Source of the DNA: Planctomycetia bacterium
Lineage (GTDB): Bacteria; Planctomycetota; Phycisphaerae; Phycisphaerales; SM1A02
Length of the DNA: 10,352 nt
NCBI GenBank assembly: GCA_005799205.1
Contig: SYHM01000191.1
Coordinates: forward strand, 1-10,352
Reading direction: 5' to 3'
Under the pieces are notes generated by a model that saw nothing but the letters and a program-made list of their open reading frames with translations, searched no databases and was not told the origin of the DNA. The stretch's first letter is position 1, and the number at the start of each line of letters is the position of its first letter. Shown in pieces: positions 1-6,739 of the stretch. The translations under genes were made by a program, and so were the position numbers.

Positions 1-1830
1 GAACTTGAGCGGCTGCACGGCTGGGCCAGGCAATCCGTGCGCAGTGAAGGCGCTGTTGATCTGCGCGTAGTGCGGAGATCCATCTCCGAGGTCAGCGTTG
101 TCATCATCAAGCGTCAGGCAGTCAATCGTGATATCGCTCGCGATCGTTGTTCCGCCATGAAGCAGCACCGAATTCACTGCGAGGTTGCGAACGAGGTTTC
201 GAAACGTGACTGGATCGCTTGCCTGAAGATTGGTGCGGCAATCCCAGAAGCAACCAGAGATGAGCTGTCCGCAGGCGTGAATTTCGCTGCCGCAGCTTGA
301 GCATCCTGTCGATGAGTATTGACAGGTGTTGGCGGCATTCCGGATGCCGGTCGAGCACGTTTGAAAGCCCACGGCGAGCATGGCGGTTTCGCTGATGAGC
401 GCCCCGACGACATCTCCCATTCCTTCACCGTATGCACCCTGACCGCTACCGCCCGACGACACCATGTGGTGGCCAAACTCGTGATGGACGACGGTCGAGA
501 AGGCCGTGTTGTTGCATCCGCCGCCGGCCGAGTAGAAATTGATCGAGGGACCGTCGTAGTAGGCATTGCAGGTTCCAGCAACGCTTACATTGATTTGGAA
601 GGCACTCGCACCCTGCTGGTTCGCGATCACTGGGTAGGTCGGGTTCGCAGCCATGATGAAGTCGCGGCACACATTGGCGTGGAGGTATGCATTAACTTGC
701 GCGCGCTCCTGCTCGACGAGATTTCCAGCGTTATGAAGGAAGTTGGCGGTTCCGCCGCTCGCGCCAGTGGTCGTGAGGGTTAGTTCGCTACCAACGACGT
801 TATCAACCTTGAAGTATCTCCCACCCACGAACAGGTTGGATGTGATGGCGAGGCTTCCCGTTCCCGCATTTGGAAACGTGAATGCGCCTAGTGCGTTTGC
901 GTAGACCGTTGTCGTGCCGCTTGAGAGTGCGGCGTACGGCAGAGCTGTCGCCACTTCGCCTGCGCAGGCATCGGCAGTCCAACCAGCAGTCGCGAGTCCT
1001 TGCACCGATCCAGTGATGTCAGCATTACAAATCTGCTCCTCTTCGAAAAGGATTCGCCCAGTCGCAGCATCTGCGACATAGAGCATTTTCGAGAGTCCGC
1101 TTCCAGGGACGCCTCGCTCAACAATGAAGCTCACTGCGAGCGTGGGTGGCGCCGGAGAATCATCGACTCCTGCAAAGATGACGAGTTGCGCGTCAGTCGG
1201 CTCGGCGACCGCAGCGATGCGGATCGCCTGGCCCGACCAAACTCGCTGCGAGAAATCTGCCAAGGATGGACGCCCCACGAGTGCCCCCGCAAAGGCTCCG
1301 AGGTTTCGCAGCTCGGACGATGCAAGCACGAGTGGGAATCCCGGTTCGTTGCGCATGAGCAGTTTGAGTGAACTGCGAAAGACAGGAACTCCGCTCACAA
1401 CTTGGGAGTAGCCAAGAAGTGTGAATCGAAAACTCTCAGTCGTCTCATCCCAGTACACGTCGACCGAGTGGCTTCCATCGGGGAATGCTCCGACCGGGAG
1501 AATCTGATCTGCTGTGACGCCGAAGATGCCTGCGTGGGCTGCGACGAAGGCTCCTGCACTCTCGCTCGCTCCGCGACCCTGTGAAAACGCTCTTCCATAC
1601 ACGCGCGTGATTCGATCGCCCCGTTCAAAAAATTCTGATCCAGGATGGGCTTCGAAGAACGCTCGTCGCGCGCTCGGCACATCGACCAGAACGGGCGACT
1701 GGTCAGCGGTCCCAATGGACACTTGCGCCGCGCCTGCCTGCATGCGAGGAGCATCGGCCTGGCCCGAGGAGCCGAAGAAAAGCGTCGCGGCGGTGGTGGT
1801 CAGAATTCCGAGGAGTACGCGGGTCGTCAT
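1..1830 (-). CDS. Secreted M36/M4-like zinc metallopeptidase (gluzincin), 3' end cut by window edge
   Basis: The minus-strand frame starting at the ATG at 1830 stays open for 610 codons to the left edge, so the C-terminus is missing. Residues 1-26 look like a signal peptide: Arg4, a hydrophobic core and a small-residue cleavage region near GQA. Residues ~85-165 resemble the fungalysin/thermolysin propeptide (FTP) domain, including GVPVF at 147-151. The zinc site is HEFGH at 450-454 (His450, His454, catalytic Glu451), with GEGMGD at 468-473 offering Glu469 as third ligand, close to GEGWSD of the M36 fungalysins. EIHACGQ (516-522) followed by FWD (528-530) matches the vHaiGevWa...LWe block of M36. 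Seven Cys between 492 and 531 suggest extracellular disulfides. DDDNADLGDGSPH (575-587) follows. The start is supported by AGAAGG 11 bases upstream (1842-1847) and an in-frame TAG at 1846-1848. Likely an exported, self-processed protease for protein degradation; the substrate is unknown. Confidence 0.85.
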   Translation of the reverse strand, partial: MTTRVLLGILTTTAATLFFGSSGQADAPRMQAGAAQVSIGTADQSPVLVDVPSARRAFFEAHPGSEFFERGDRITRVYGRAFSQGRGASESAGAFVAAHAGIFGVTADQILPVGAFPDGSHSVDVYWDETTESFRFTLLGYSQVVSGVPVFRSSLKLLMRNEPGFPLVLASSELRNLGAFAGALVGRPSLADFSQRVWSGQAIRIAAVAEPTDAQLVIFAGVDDSPAPPTLAVSFIVERGVPGSGLSKMLYVADAATGRILFEEEQICNADITGSVQGLATAGWTADACAGEVATALPYAALSSGTTTVYANALGAFTFPNAGTGSLAITSNLFVGGRYFKVDNVVGSELTLTTTGASGGTANFLHNAGNLVEQERAQVNAYLHANVCRDFIMAANPTYPVIANQQGASAFQINVSVAGTCNAYYDGPSINFYSAGGGCNNTAFSTVVHHEFGHHMVSSGGSGQGAYGEGMGDVVGALISETAMLAVGFQTCSTGIRNAANTCQYSSTGCSSCGSEIHACGQLISGCFWDCRTNLQASDPVTFRNLVRNLAVNSVLLHGGTTIASDITIDCLTLDDDNADLGDGSPHYAQINSAFTAHGLPGPAVQPLKF

Positions 1831-1879
1831 GGTTCGAGTTGCCTTCTATGTGGTTTGGGAAAACGACTGAGCTTCATCA

Positions 1880-1912
1880 ATGCCAGTACCGATGGCCATC
1901 ACCGATGCCAGT
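1880..1912. repeat. Direct repeat ATGCCAGT x2 flanking a 10-bp palindrome
   Basis: ATGCCAGT occurs at 1880-1887 and again at 1905-1912 (period 25). Between them is the perfect palindrome GATGGCCATC (1891-1900), and ACCGATG is also repeated (1888-1894 and 1901-1907). The cluster lies in the presumed leader of the metallopeptidase, upstream of its start, in the spacer shared with smpB. It could be an operator or a structured leader element. The function is not shown by the sequence. Confidence 0.35.
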
Positions 1913-1978
1913 TAGGGCGATACACCGCTCGCGCCCCACCAAGACCTCTACGGACAGGAAGCCTGTTCGTATGCGTTC

Positions 1979-2007
1979 ATTATGCCCCTTTCCGTGGTGA
2001 GTGCAAA
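1979..2007 (-). promoter_or_regulatory. Candidate sigma70-type promoter of the metallopeptidase gene
   Basis: Read on the minus strand, TTTGCA (2002-2007) lies exactly 17 bases upstream of CATAAT (1979-1984). This is 4/6 and 5/6 agreement with the consensus -35 and -10 hexamers at ideal spacing. Transcription would begin near 1972 and give a leader of about 140 bases before the ATG at 1830. The call is from sequence alone. No equally good promoter for smpB was seen on the plus strand of this spacer. Confidence 0.5.
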
Positions 2008-2070
2008 CATCGTCGGCGAGATTCGAAGCCTCGATCTCACCCAAAGTGGCGGCGGGTATGTTCTCTCGAA

Positions 2071-2553
2071 GTGAGCAAGCGCCAAAAACCAGCAGACCAG
2101 GCGCCAACCATCGAAAATCGGAAGGCATTTCACGATTTCGCTATCTCCGAATCGATTGAGTGCGGCATGGAGCTACTCGGAACCGAAGTTAAATCGGTCC
2201 GGGGGTCGCAGGTCAGCCTCGCAGAGGGATATGTGATGGCCGAACTCAATCCGCTTCGCCTCAACCTTCACGGAGTCCACATCGCGGAGTATCCACCCGC
2301 GGGGCGCGATCGACAGCACGAGCCGATTCGTGTCCGTCGGCTTTTGGCCAAGCGGCGTGAGATTGAGAAACTCGCCGGGCTGATGCAGGCGAAGGGAGTC
2401 TCGCTCGTTCCACTCAAGATTTATTTCAAGAACGGTTTCGCGAAACTGCTCGTTGGCGTCGGGACTGGAAGGACCAAGGGTGATAAGCGACAGGTCATCA
2501 GCAAACGCGAAAGCCAACGCGATATTGACCGCGCGATGCATCGGCGCAAGTGA
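2071..2553 (+). CDS. smpB: SsrA (tmRNA)-binding protein SmpB
   Basis: SmpB binds tmRNA and delivers it to ribosomes stalled on non-stop mRNA, allowing trans-translation and tagging of the unfinished peptide. The 160-residue product has the usual family length and motifs: IENRKAFHDF (14-23), LLGTEVKSVR (35-44), the RVRRLLAKRREI segment (87-98), VPLKIYFKNG (113-122) and a basic tail with DKR (138-140) and KRE (145-147), the region that enters the mRNA channel in known SmpB. The frame is open much further upstream (to 1645), but homology begins only at the GTG at 2071, the only plausible in-frame start. No strong Shine-Dalgarno is visible; GGCGGG sits 14 bases upstream. It is the only plus-strand gene here, divergent from the metallopeptidase and convergent with the SDR gene. 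No tmRNA gene (ssrA) is seen in the window. Confidence 0.95.
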   Translation: MSKRQKPADQAPTIENRKAFHDFAISESIECGMELLGTEVKSVRGSQVSLAEGYVMAELNPLRLNLHGVHIAEYPPAGRDRQHEPIRVRRLLAKRREIEKLAGLMQAKGVSLVPLKIYFKNGFAKLLVGVGTGRTKGDKRQVISKRESQRDIDRAMHRRK

Positions 2554-2573
2554 CCGTGAGCGGGGGGGATGAG

Positions 2574-3278
2574 TTACGGACTCGCAAGCGCGATGCAACG
2601 ACCGTGATCACGATCGCGTGATCCATCAAGGTAGGGAGTGATTTGGGATGCGACAAAATCTGGCGAAAGCGTCTTGGCTGATGGCACCAATGTCTCGTCA
2701 GCAAATGAACGAAGCATCGCAGTTTCGACGCATCCGAGGTTTATTGAGAAGGCCTTGATGCCGAGCGGAGCCCCTTCGCGGTCGGTGCTGCGCGTCAGCG
2801 AGTCGAGGGCGCTCTTTGATGCGGCGTACGCGAGAAATCCATCGAAGGGATCGCTCGCCGCGAGCGATGAGACATTCACGATGCGTCCCGAGCGCTGGTT
2901 TGCAAAGTGCCTCCAGCAGTTGATGATGAGAAGCGCCGGCCCAATCGCGTGGACTGCGAAACATGCGTGTAGGTCGTGCGCGGTTGTCTTGTCGATCGAC
3001 TTCTTTGGAGCAATTCCTGCGCAGTTCACCAGGTTGTCGATTCGTTCGAATCGTCCAACTGCGGCGTTGACGATCGCAGCAGCGGCGGATTCGTCGCAGA
3101 TGTCCGCGCTGTGACAGAAGACATCAGGCGACCCCTCGCATCGCAGCGATGTTTCGAGCAACATCTCACGGCGCCGGCCAACAAGGAGAAGTCGGTGGCC
3201 TCGCGCCGCGAGCGCTTGCGCTAGAGCGCGGCCGATCCCACTTCCTGCTCCAGTGATGATGGTGACGGGTGCGGCCAT
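2574..3278 (-). CDS. Short-chain dehydrogenase/reductase (SDR family), classical type
   Basis: A 234-residue NAD(P)-dependent oxidoreductase with a Rossmann fold. The nucleotide-binding motif TGAGSGIG is at residues 9-16. VGRR at 33-36 after strand beta2 suggests, by its basic residues, a preference for NADPH. NCAG (85-88) stands in for the usual NNAG. VSS at 136-138 supplies the catalytic Ser, and YAASK (151-155) gives Tyr151 and Lys155. The helix-alpha4 position that normally carries the tetrad Asn (vN..G) reads VHAIG, with His110 instead. The NPG motif reads NLG (180-182). The start ATG at 3278 is 22 bases after the rseP stop, so the gene is probably the last of the rng-dxr-rseP run; no clear Shine-Dalgarno precedes it. 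The substrate cannot be told from sequence. Many SDRs of this length act on 3-oxoacyl or small carbonyl compounds, but FabG identity is not supported. Confidence 0.88.
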   Translation of the reverse strand: MAAPVTIITGAGSGIGRALAQALAARGHRLLLVGRRREMLLETSLRCEGSPDVFCHSADICDESAAAAIVNAAVGRFERIDNLVNCAGIAPKKSIDKTTAHDLHACFAVHAIGPALLIINCWRHFANQRSGRIVNVSSLAASDPFDGFLAYAASKSALDSLTRSTDREGAPLGIKAFSINLGCVETAMLRSFADETLVPSAKTLSPDFVASQITPYLDGSRDRDHGRCIALASP

Positions 3279-3300
3279 CGTGGAGGGCTCGATATGGCCG

Positions 3301-5442
3301 CTAGGTCACGAGCCGCATGACATCGTTGTAGAACGTGATCGCGAAAAGTGCTCCGACGAGCACGAGCCCTGCGACCATTGCACCACTTTGGAAGGCGGGG
3401 CTCGGCGGACGGCCGCGGCACTTTTCATAGATCAAGAAGACCATCAGTCCGCCGTCGGCGATTGGAATCGGCAGGAAGTTAATCACCGCCAGATTGACGC
3501 TGATCATCGCGAGGAAGAAGAGCAAGTAGGTCGCGCCGCGATCAGCGACGCGCGTACCGATGTGCACGATGCCAACGGGACCCCTCAGCTGCGACACGCC
3601 GACAGTTCCGCGAAAGAGCCGGTCGAGTGTGAGATAGGTCAAGAGGACCATCTTCTTGGTCTCGGCGAATCCCATTCCGATTGCTTTCAGTGGATCGCCT
3701 CCTGCAGTGAGCACCACTTGCGCGGGAGCAAACCACTCTGGGCCGAGCATTGGCCGCCATGCGAGCTGTGAGAGTTGTTCACGAAGTGCGGAGTCCACCT
3801 CGATCGCTGCTGGCTCTGGGCGCGCAGATGGGGTTGGCGGTGTGAAGACCAACACAAGTGGGCCGAGGGACGCAGTCTCTGGTCGCGCGGCGAACTCGGT
3901 GGTCGCGCGAAAGAAGTCCGTCCATGTGCCAATTGAATGGCCATCGACCGAAACAAGGCGTGAGAGCGGCATCAGGTTGAATGGTGCCACTGCGGTCGTA
4001 CGGCCTGGAGTCGGTCCCGTGACGACAAAGGGTTGCGCGATCAGTGGGCACTCCCATGCGAACCCAACCTCGACTCCCAGCTTTCCATCGCGGCCGACGA
4101 GCGGGTGCGCGTCGACTTCGACTCCTTCGCGAAGTACCCGCAATGCGATCGTCTGGCCTGCGTGTTTCAGCAACTCGACTCGAAACTCCATCTGTCGAGG
4201 TCCCGCGCATTCGCCGGCGCGAAGGATCACGTCACCCTCGCTCAGTGCGCCGTGCGCGGCGGAACTCTCAGGAACCCGCCCGATCCGGACGAGCGGCGAG
4301 AGCCCGAGCAACCCTGGTTCATAGTCGATTGTCGCGAGCGCAGGCTTCGTCGTGTGCTCAAGGATCTGCCATGTGGGGGCGCAGTTGAGCGCGATGTCTG
4401 CTTCGCCTACCCCCGCGAAACTCCAGCGTGTCACCAGCGGATTTCCACTGGATGCGACGGCTGCACGGTCGAGGGCGTCGTAGGAGGTCGCAGTCATGCC
4501 ACCCACCGAAAGGAGCGATCCGGCGCGGAAGGTCGCATCGAACTCGTCACGCGATGGCTGCGCCTCAGCGATCCCCCACGAGTGCCCAGCTGGCATTCCA
4601 TCAGGGGAGTGATTCCAAAATCCAGCCCGTGCGAGCGCGCCAAACAGAAACGGCCGCGCGTCACTCTCGTCAACGAGTTCGGTGCTTGCCGCGGGAGCGA
4701 TGCCAATCGACATCACCCCGGCATGAGTGTCTCGCCGAGCTGCGACCGCGAGGTCGATGCGCGTGTGCGTTTCTCCCGAAGCGCGATCAACGGTGAGAAT
4801 CAACGGTTCGTTGGGCTTCGCCATGGCAGCGGCGATCTGCAGATCGGCGAACGTCGAGACGTGATTGCCGTCAATGGCGACGACAAGATCTCCTGCCTGC
4901 ACGCCAGCAAGCGCGGCAGGAGCGGCAGGAACGACGCTGCCAACGAGCGGTGCCTCGAAGCGAACACCAACCATGAATGCGATCACGAAAAATGCGATCG
5001 CAGTAGCGATGTTCAATGCAACACCTCCACTGACAATGATCATGCGCTTCCAGACCGCAACGCGGTTATACGAGCGAACATCATTGCTCGACGCGGTCGG
5101 GTCGAGGTCATCCTGGCCGAGCATCCTCACGAACCCTCCGAGTGGCAGCGCGCGCAGCGAGTACTCAGTCTCGCCGAGATTCAATCGCTCGAGATCGCTC
5201 TCTGAGAGTTCGATCGTGCGCTTACCAGTCCGTTTCAAAATCGTGGGATCGGTAGAACCAAACCGCACCCCGACTCCCCGCCGAAATGCGATGAGGACAG
5301 GTCCCATCCCAACGGCGAAACTATCGACGCGCACTCCTGCCCACTTTGCAGCAATGAAGTGTCCAAACTCATGAATGGCGACGAGGAATCCAAATCCGAC
5401 GAGCACCAACACGATATTTGCGCCGCTTCCAAGGAGATCCAT
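3301..5442 (-). CDS. rseP: RseP-like intramembrane zinc metalloprotease (site-2 protease, M50B), expanded
   Basis: A site-2 protease that cuts membrane-spanning segments of its substrates, such as anti-sigma factors in proteobacteria. The zinc motif HEFGH is at residues 24-28 in the first membrane helix (~9-30). FAVGMGP (42-48) matches the family FSxGFGP, and LPLGGFVRMLG (99-109) follows. A second helix lies at ~135-160, and C-terminal helices at ~637-660 and ~687-706. GPVGI is at 621-625. NFLPIPIADGG (655-665) is the LDG block with the third ligand Asp663, Ala replacing the usual Leu before it. The periplasmic part holds a clear PDZ domain (~165-235), a second (~380-440) and weaker PDZ-like segments near 305-330 and 485-515. 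At 713 residues it is much longer than E. coli RseP (about 450), partly through a ~30-residue insertion near 52-90. The ATG at 5442 places the HExxH helix at the N-terminus as expected. Its neighbours are dxr upstream and the SDR downstream. Confidence 0.93.
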   Translation of the reverse strand: MDLLGSGANIVLVLVGFGFLVAIHEFGHFIAAKWAGVRVDSFAVGMGPVLIAFRRGVGVRFGSTDPTILKRTGKRTIELSESDLERLNLGETEYSLRALPLGGFVRMLGQDDLDPTASSNDVRSYNRVAVWKRMIIVSGGVALNIATAIAFFVIAFMVGVRFEAPLVGSVVPAAPAALAGVQAGDLVVAIDGNHVSTFADLQIAAAMAKPNEPLILTVDRASGETHTRIDLAVAARRDTHAGVMSIGIAPAASTELVDESDARPFLFGALARAGFWNHSPDGMPAGHSWGIAEAQPSRDEFDATFRAGSLLSVGGMTATSYDALDRAAVASSGNPLVTRWSFAGVGEADIALNCAPTWQILEHTTKPALATIDYEPGLLGLSPLVRIGRVPESSAAHGALSEGDVILRAGECAGPRQMEFRVELLKHAGQTIALRVLREGVEVDAHPLVGRDGKLGVEVGFAWECPLIAQPFVVTGPTPGRTTAVAPFNLMPLSRLVSVDGHSIGTWTDFFRATTEFAARPETASLGPLVLVFTPPTPSARPEPAAIEVDSALREQLSQLAWRPMLGPEWFAPAQVVLTAGGDPLKAIGMGFAETKKMVLLTYLTLDRLFRGTVGVSQLRGPVGIVHIGTRVADRGATYLLFFLAMISVNLAVINFLPIPIADGGLMVFLIYEKCRGRPPSPAFQSGAMVAGLVLVGALFAITFYNDVMRLVT

Positions 5443-5457
5443 GATCGCAGAAGAGTA

Positions 5458-5486
5458 GGCGAGAGCCGACGTCCCTGACGCTCGCC
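5458..5486 (-). other. Inverted repeat in the dxr-rseP spacer
   Basis: In the 91-base gap between the dxr stop and the rseP start, GGCGAG (5458-5463) pairs with CTCGCC (5481-5486), and CGTC (5470-5473) pairs with GACG (5477-5480). This gives a stacked 6+4-bp stem with a one-sided six-base bulge and a three-base loop. It ends 15 bases before the rseP ATG. There is no run of T after it, so it is not a convincing intrinsic terminator. It could be an intra-operon mRNA processing or translation-control hairpin, or chance. Confidence 0.3.
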
Positions 5487-5533
5487 GTGCCGATGAACTT
5501 CAGCAATTCGTGGGTTAGCGGCGGGTGCCGCGC

Positions 5534-6721
5534 TCACACGCGCGCCCCCTTCTCGGTCACCGCGCCACGCACCCACGCGCGCGCTGCCGCATCGGCACGT
5601 GAGACTGCCGCAAGCGAATCAACGGTCGTGGGCGCGATCGCGTCGAGCGCTCCGAGCACGAGGTCGCTGATATCCCCGAAGCGAATCGTCCCTCCGATGA
5701 ACGCTTCGACTGCCGCTTCGTTGGCGGCATTGAAGATCGCGCCCGCGCTACCGCCTGCGCGAATGACTCGCCACGCGAGTTGAACCGCTGGAAAGCGTTG
5801 ATGGTCGATCGGTTCGAACTCAAGTGCCCTCAGGGAAGTCCAGTCGATGGCCTTGGCGCAGCGCGCATCCCGCGCAGGCCACGTCAGTGCAAGTTGAATC
5901 GGCAGTTTCATGTCGGGGGGCGAGAGTTGCGCAACGACGCTTCCATCGACGAATTCGACAAACGAGTGCACGATCGACTGGGGATGCACGATCGCCTCGA
6001 TTCGTTCGGCGGGCAACCCGAAGAGCCAATGTGCCTCGATGATCTCGAGCGCCTTGTTCATCATTGTTGCGCTGTCAATCGACACCTTTGGGCCCATCTT
6101 CCAGGTGGGGTGGTTGAGGGCGTCGTGCAGGACCGCGTAGCGCATGACCTCACGGGAAGTTTGTCGAAAGGGGCCACCGCTCGCAGTCAGGACAATTCGT
6201 TCGACCTCGCGCGAACTGGTCGCCGCACGCAGGCATTGAAAGATCGCACTGTGTTCACTATCAACAGGAAGGATCGAGACCCCGCGCGCACGCGCAGCGG
6301 CCGTCACGATAGAACCGGCCGCGACGAGCGTTTCCTTGTTGGCGAGCGCGATATCGCATCCAGCCTCAATCGCCGCAAGAATCGGAGCGATGCCAGCAGC
6401 GCCGACCATCGCTCCCATCACGAGGTCGCCAGCGCGCGCCTGTGTGCGAATCAGGTCGACCGCTGCATCGTCACCGAGGAAGAGTTCGCACGGGTCCGAA
6501 CTTCGAAACGCAGTGGCGGCCTCGGGCTCAGCAATGGCAACTGCAGAGGGGCGAAACTCGTTCGCCTGTCGGGTCAGCGCCTTCGCATTCGAGCCGGCCG
6601 CGAGGCCAACAACTGTGTAGCAGAACGACCCTTCAGCGCGGAGATGCCGAACGACGTCGAGCGTGTGCTCGCCGATCGATCCAGTCGATCCGAGGATGAT
6701 GAGTCTGCGCTGGGCCTGCAT
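5534..6721 (-). CDS. dxr: 1-deoxy-D-xylulose 5-phosphate reductoisomerase
   Basis: Dxr converts 1-deoxy-D-xylulose 5-phosphate to 2-C-methyl-D-erythritol 4-phosphate with NADPH and a divalent metal, the committed step of the MEP isoprenoid pathway in the cytosol. The 395-residue product has the full family signature: NADPH motif GSTGSIG (11-17), LANKE (126-130), PVDSEHSAIFQCL (152-164) with metal ligands Asp154 and Glu156, ASGGPF (180-185), the active-site loop HPTWKMG (204-210), SIDSATMMNKALE (214-226) with ligand Glu226, HPQSIVHSFVEF (246-257), MKLPIQLAL (271-279) and NAANEAAVEAF (331-341). I chose the ATG at 6721, which puts the Rossmann motif at the usual distance. A GTG at 6733 would add four residues and leave only 6 bases after the RNase E/G stop. 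Neither start has a strong Shine-Dalgarno, which fits translational coupling to the upstream gene. The rseP-like gene follows, as in many bacteria. Confidence 0.97.
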   Translation of the reverse strand: MQAQRRLIILGSTGSIGEHTLDVVRHLRAEGSFCYTVVGLAAGSNAKALTRQANEFRPSAVAIAEPEAATAFRSSDPCELFLGDDAAVDLIRTQARAGDLVMGAMVGAAGIAPILAAIEAGCDIALANKETLVAAGSIVTAAARARGVSILPVDSEHSAIFQCLRAATSSREVERIVLTASGGPFRQTSREVMRYAVLHDALNHPTWKMGPKVSIDSATMMNKALEIIEAHWLFGLPAERIEAIVHPQSIVHSFVEFVDGSVVAQLSPPDMKLPIQLALTWPARDARCAKAIDWTSLRALEFEPIDHQRFPAVQLAWRVIRAGGSAGAIFNAANEAAVEAFIGGTIRFGDISDLVLGALDAIAPTTVDSLAAVSRADAAARAWVRGAVTEKGARV

Positions 6722-6739
6722 CTCTGAGTGCACTCGAGA

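Noticed and set aside
1645..2070. N-terminal extension of the smpB frame (142 codons)
   Set aside because: SmpB homology begins just after the GTG at 2071, the product then has normal SmpB length, and the extension lies opposite the metallopeptidase gene and spacer.
1877..2133. Small minus-strand ORFs (61-83 codons) in the smpB-metallopeptidase spacer
   Set aside because: They overlap the smpB start, show no conserved motif, and one contains the candidate promoter.
2606..2623. 7-bp hairpin GATCACG/CGTGATC as terminator of smpB
   Set aside because: It lies inside the SDR coding region, has no T-run after it, and self-complementary GATC-type sequence is frequent in this DNA.
4033..5205. 390-residue plus-strand ORF
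   Set aside because: Lies fully antisense to the well-supported rseP gene, has no recognisable motif, and is explained by GC-rich codon bias.
5780..6727. 315-residue plus-strand ORF
   Set aside because: Antisense shadow of dxr with no recognisable domain.
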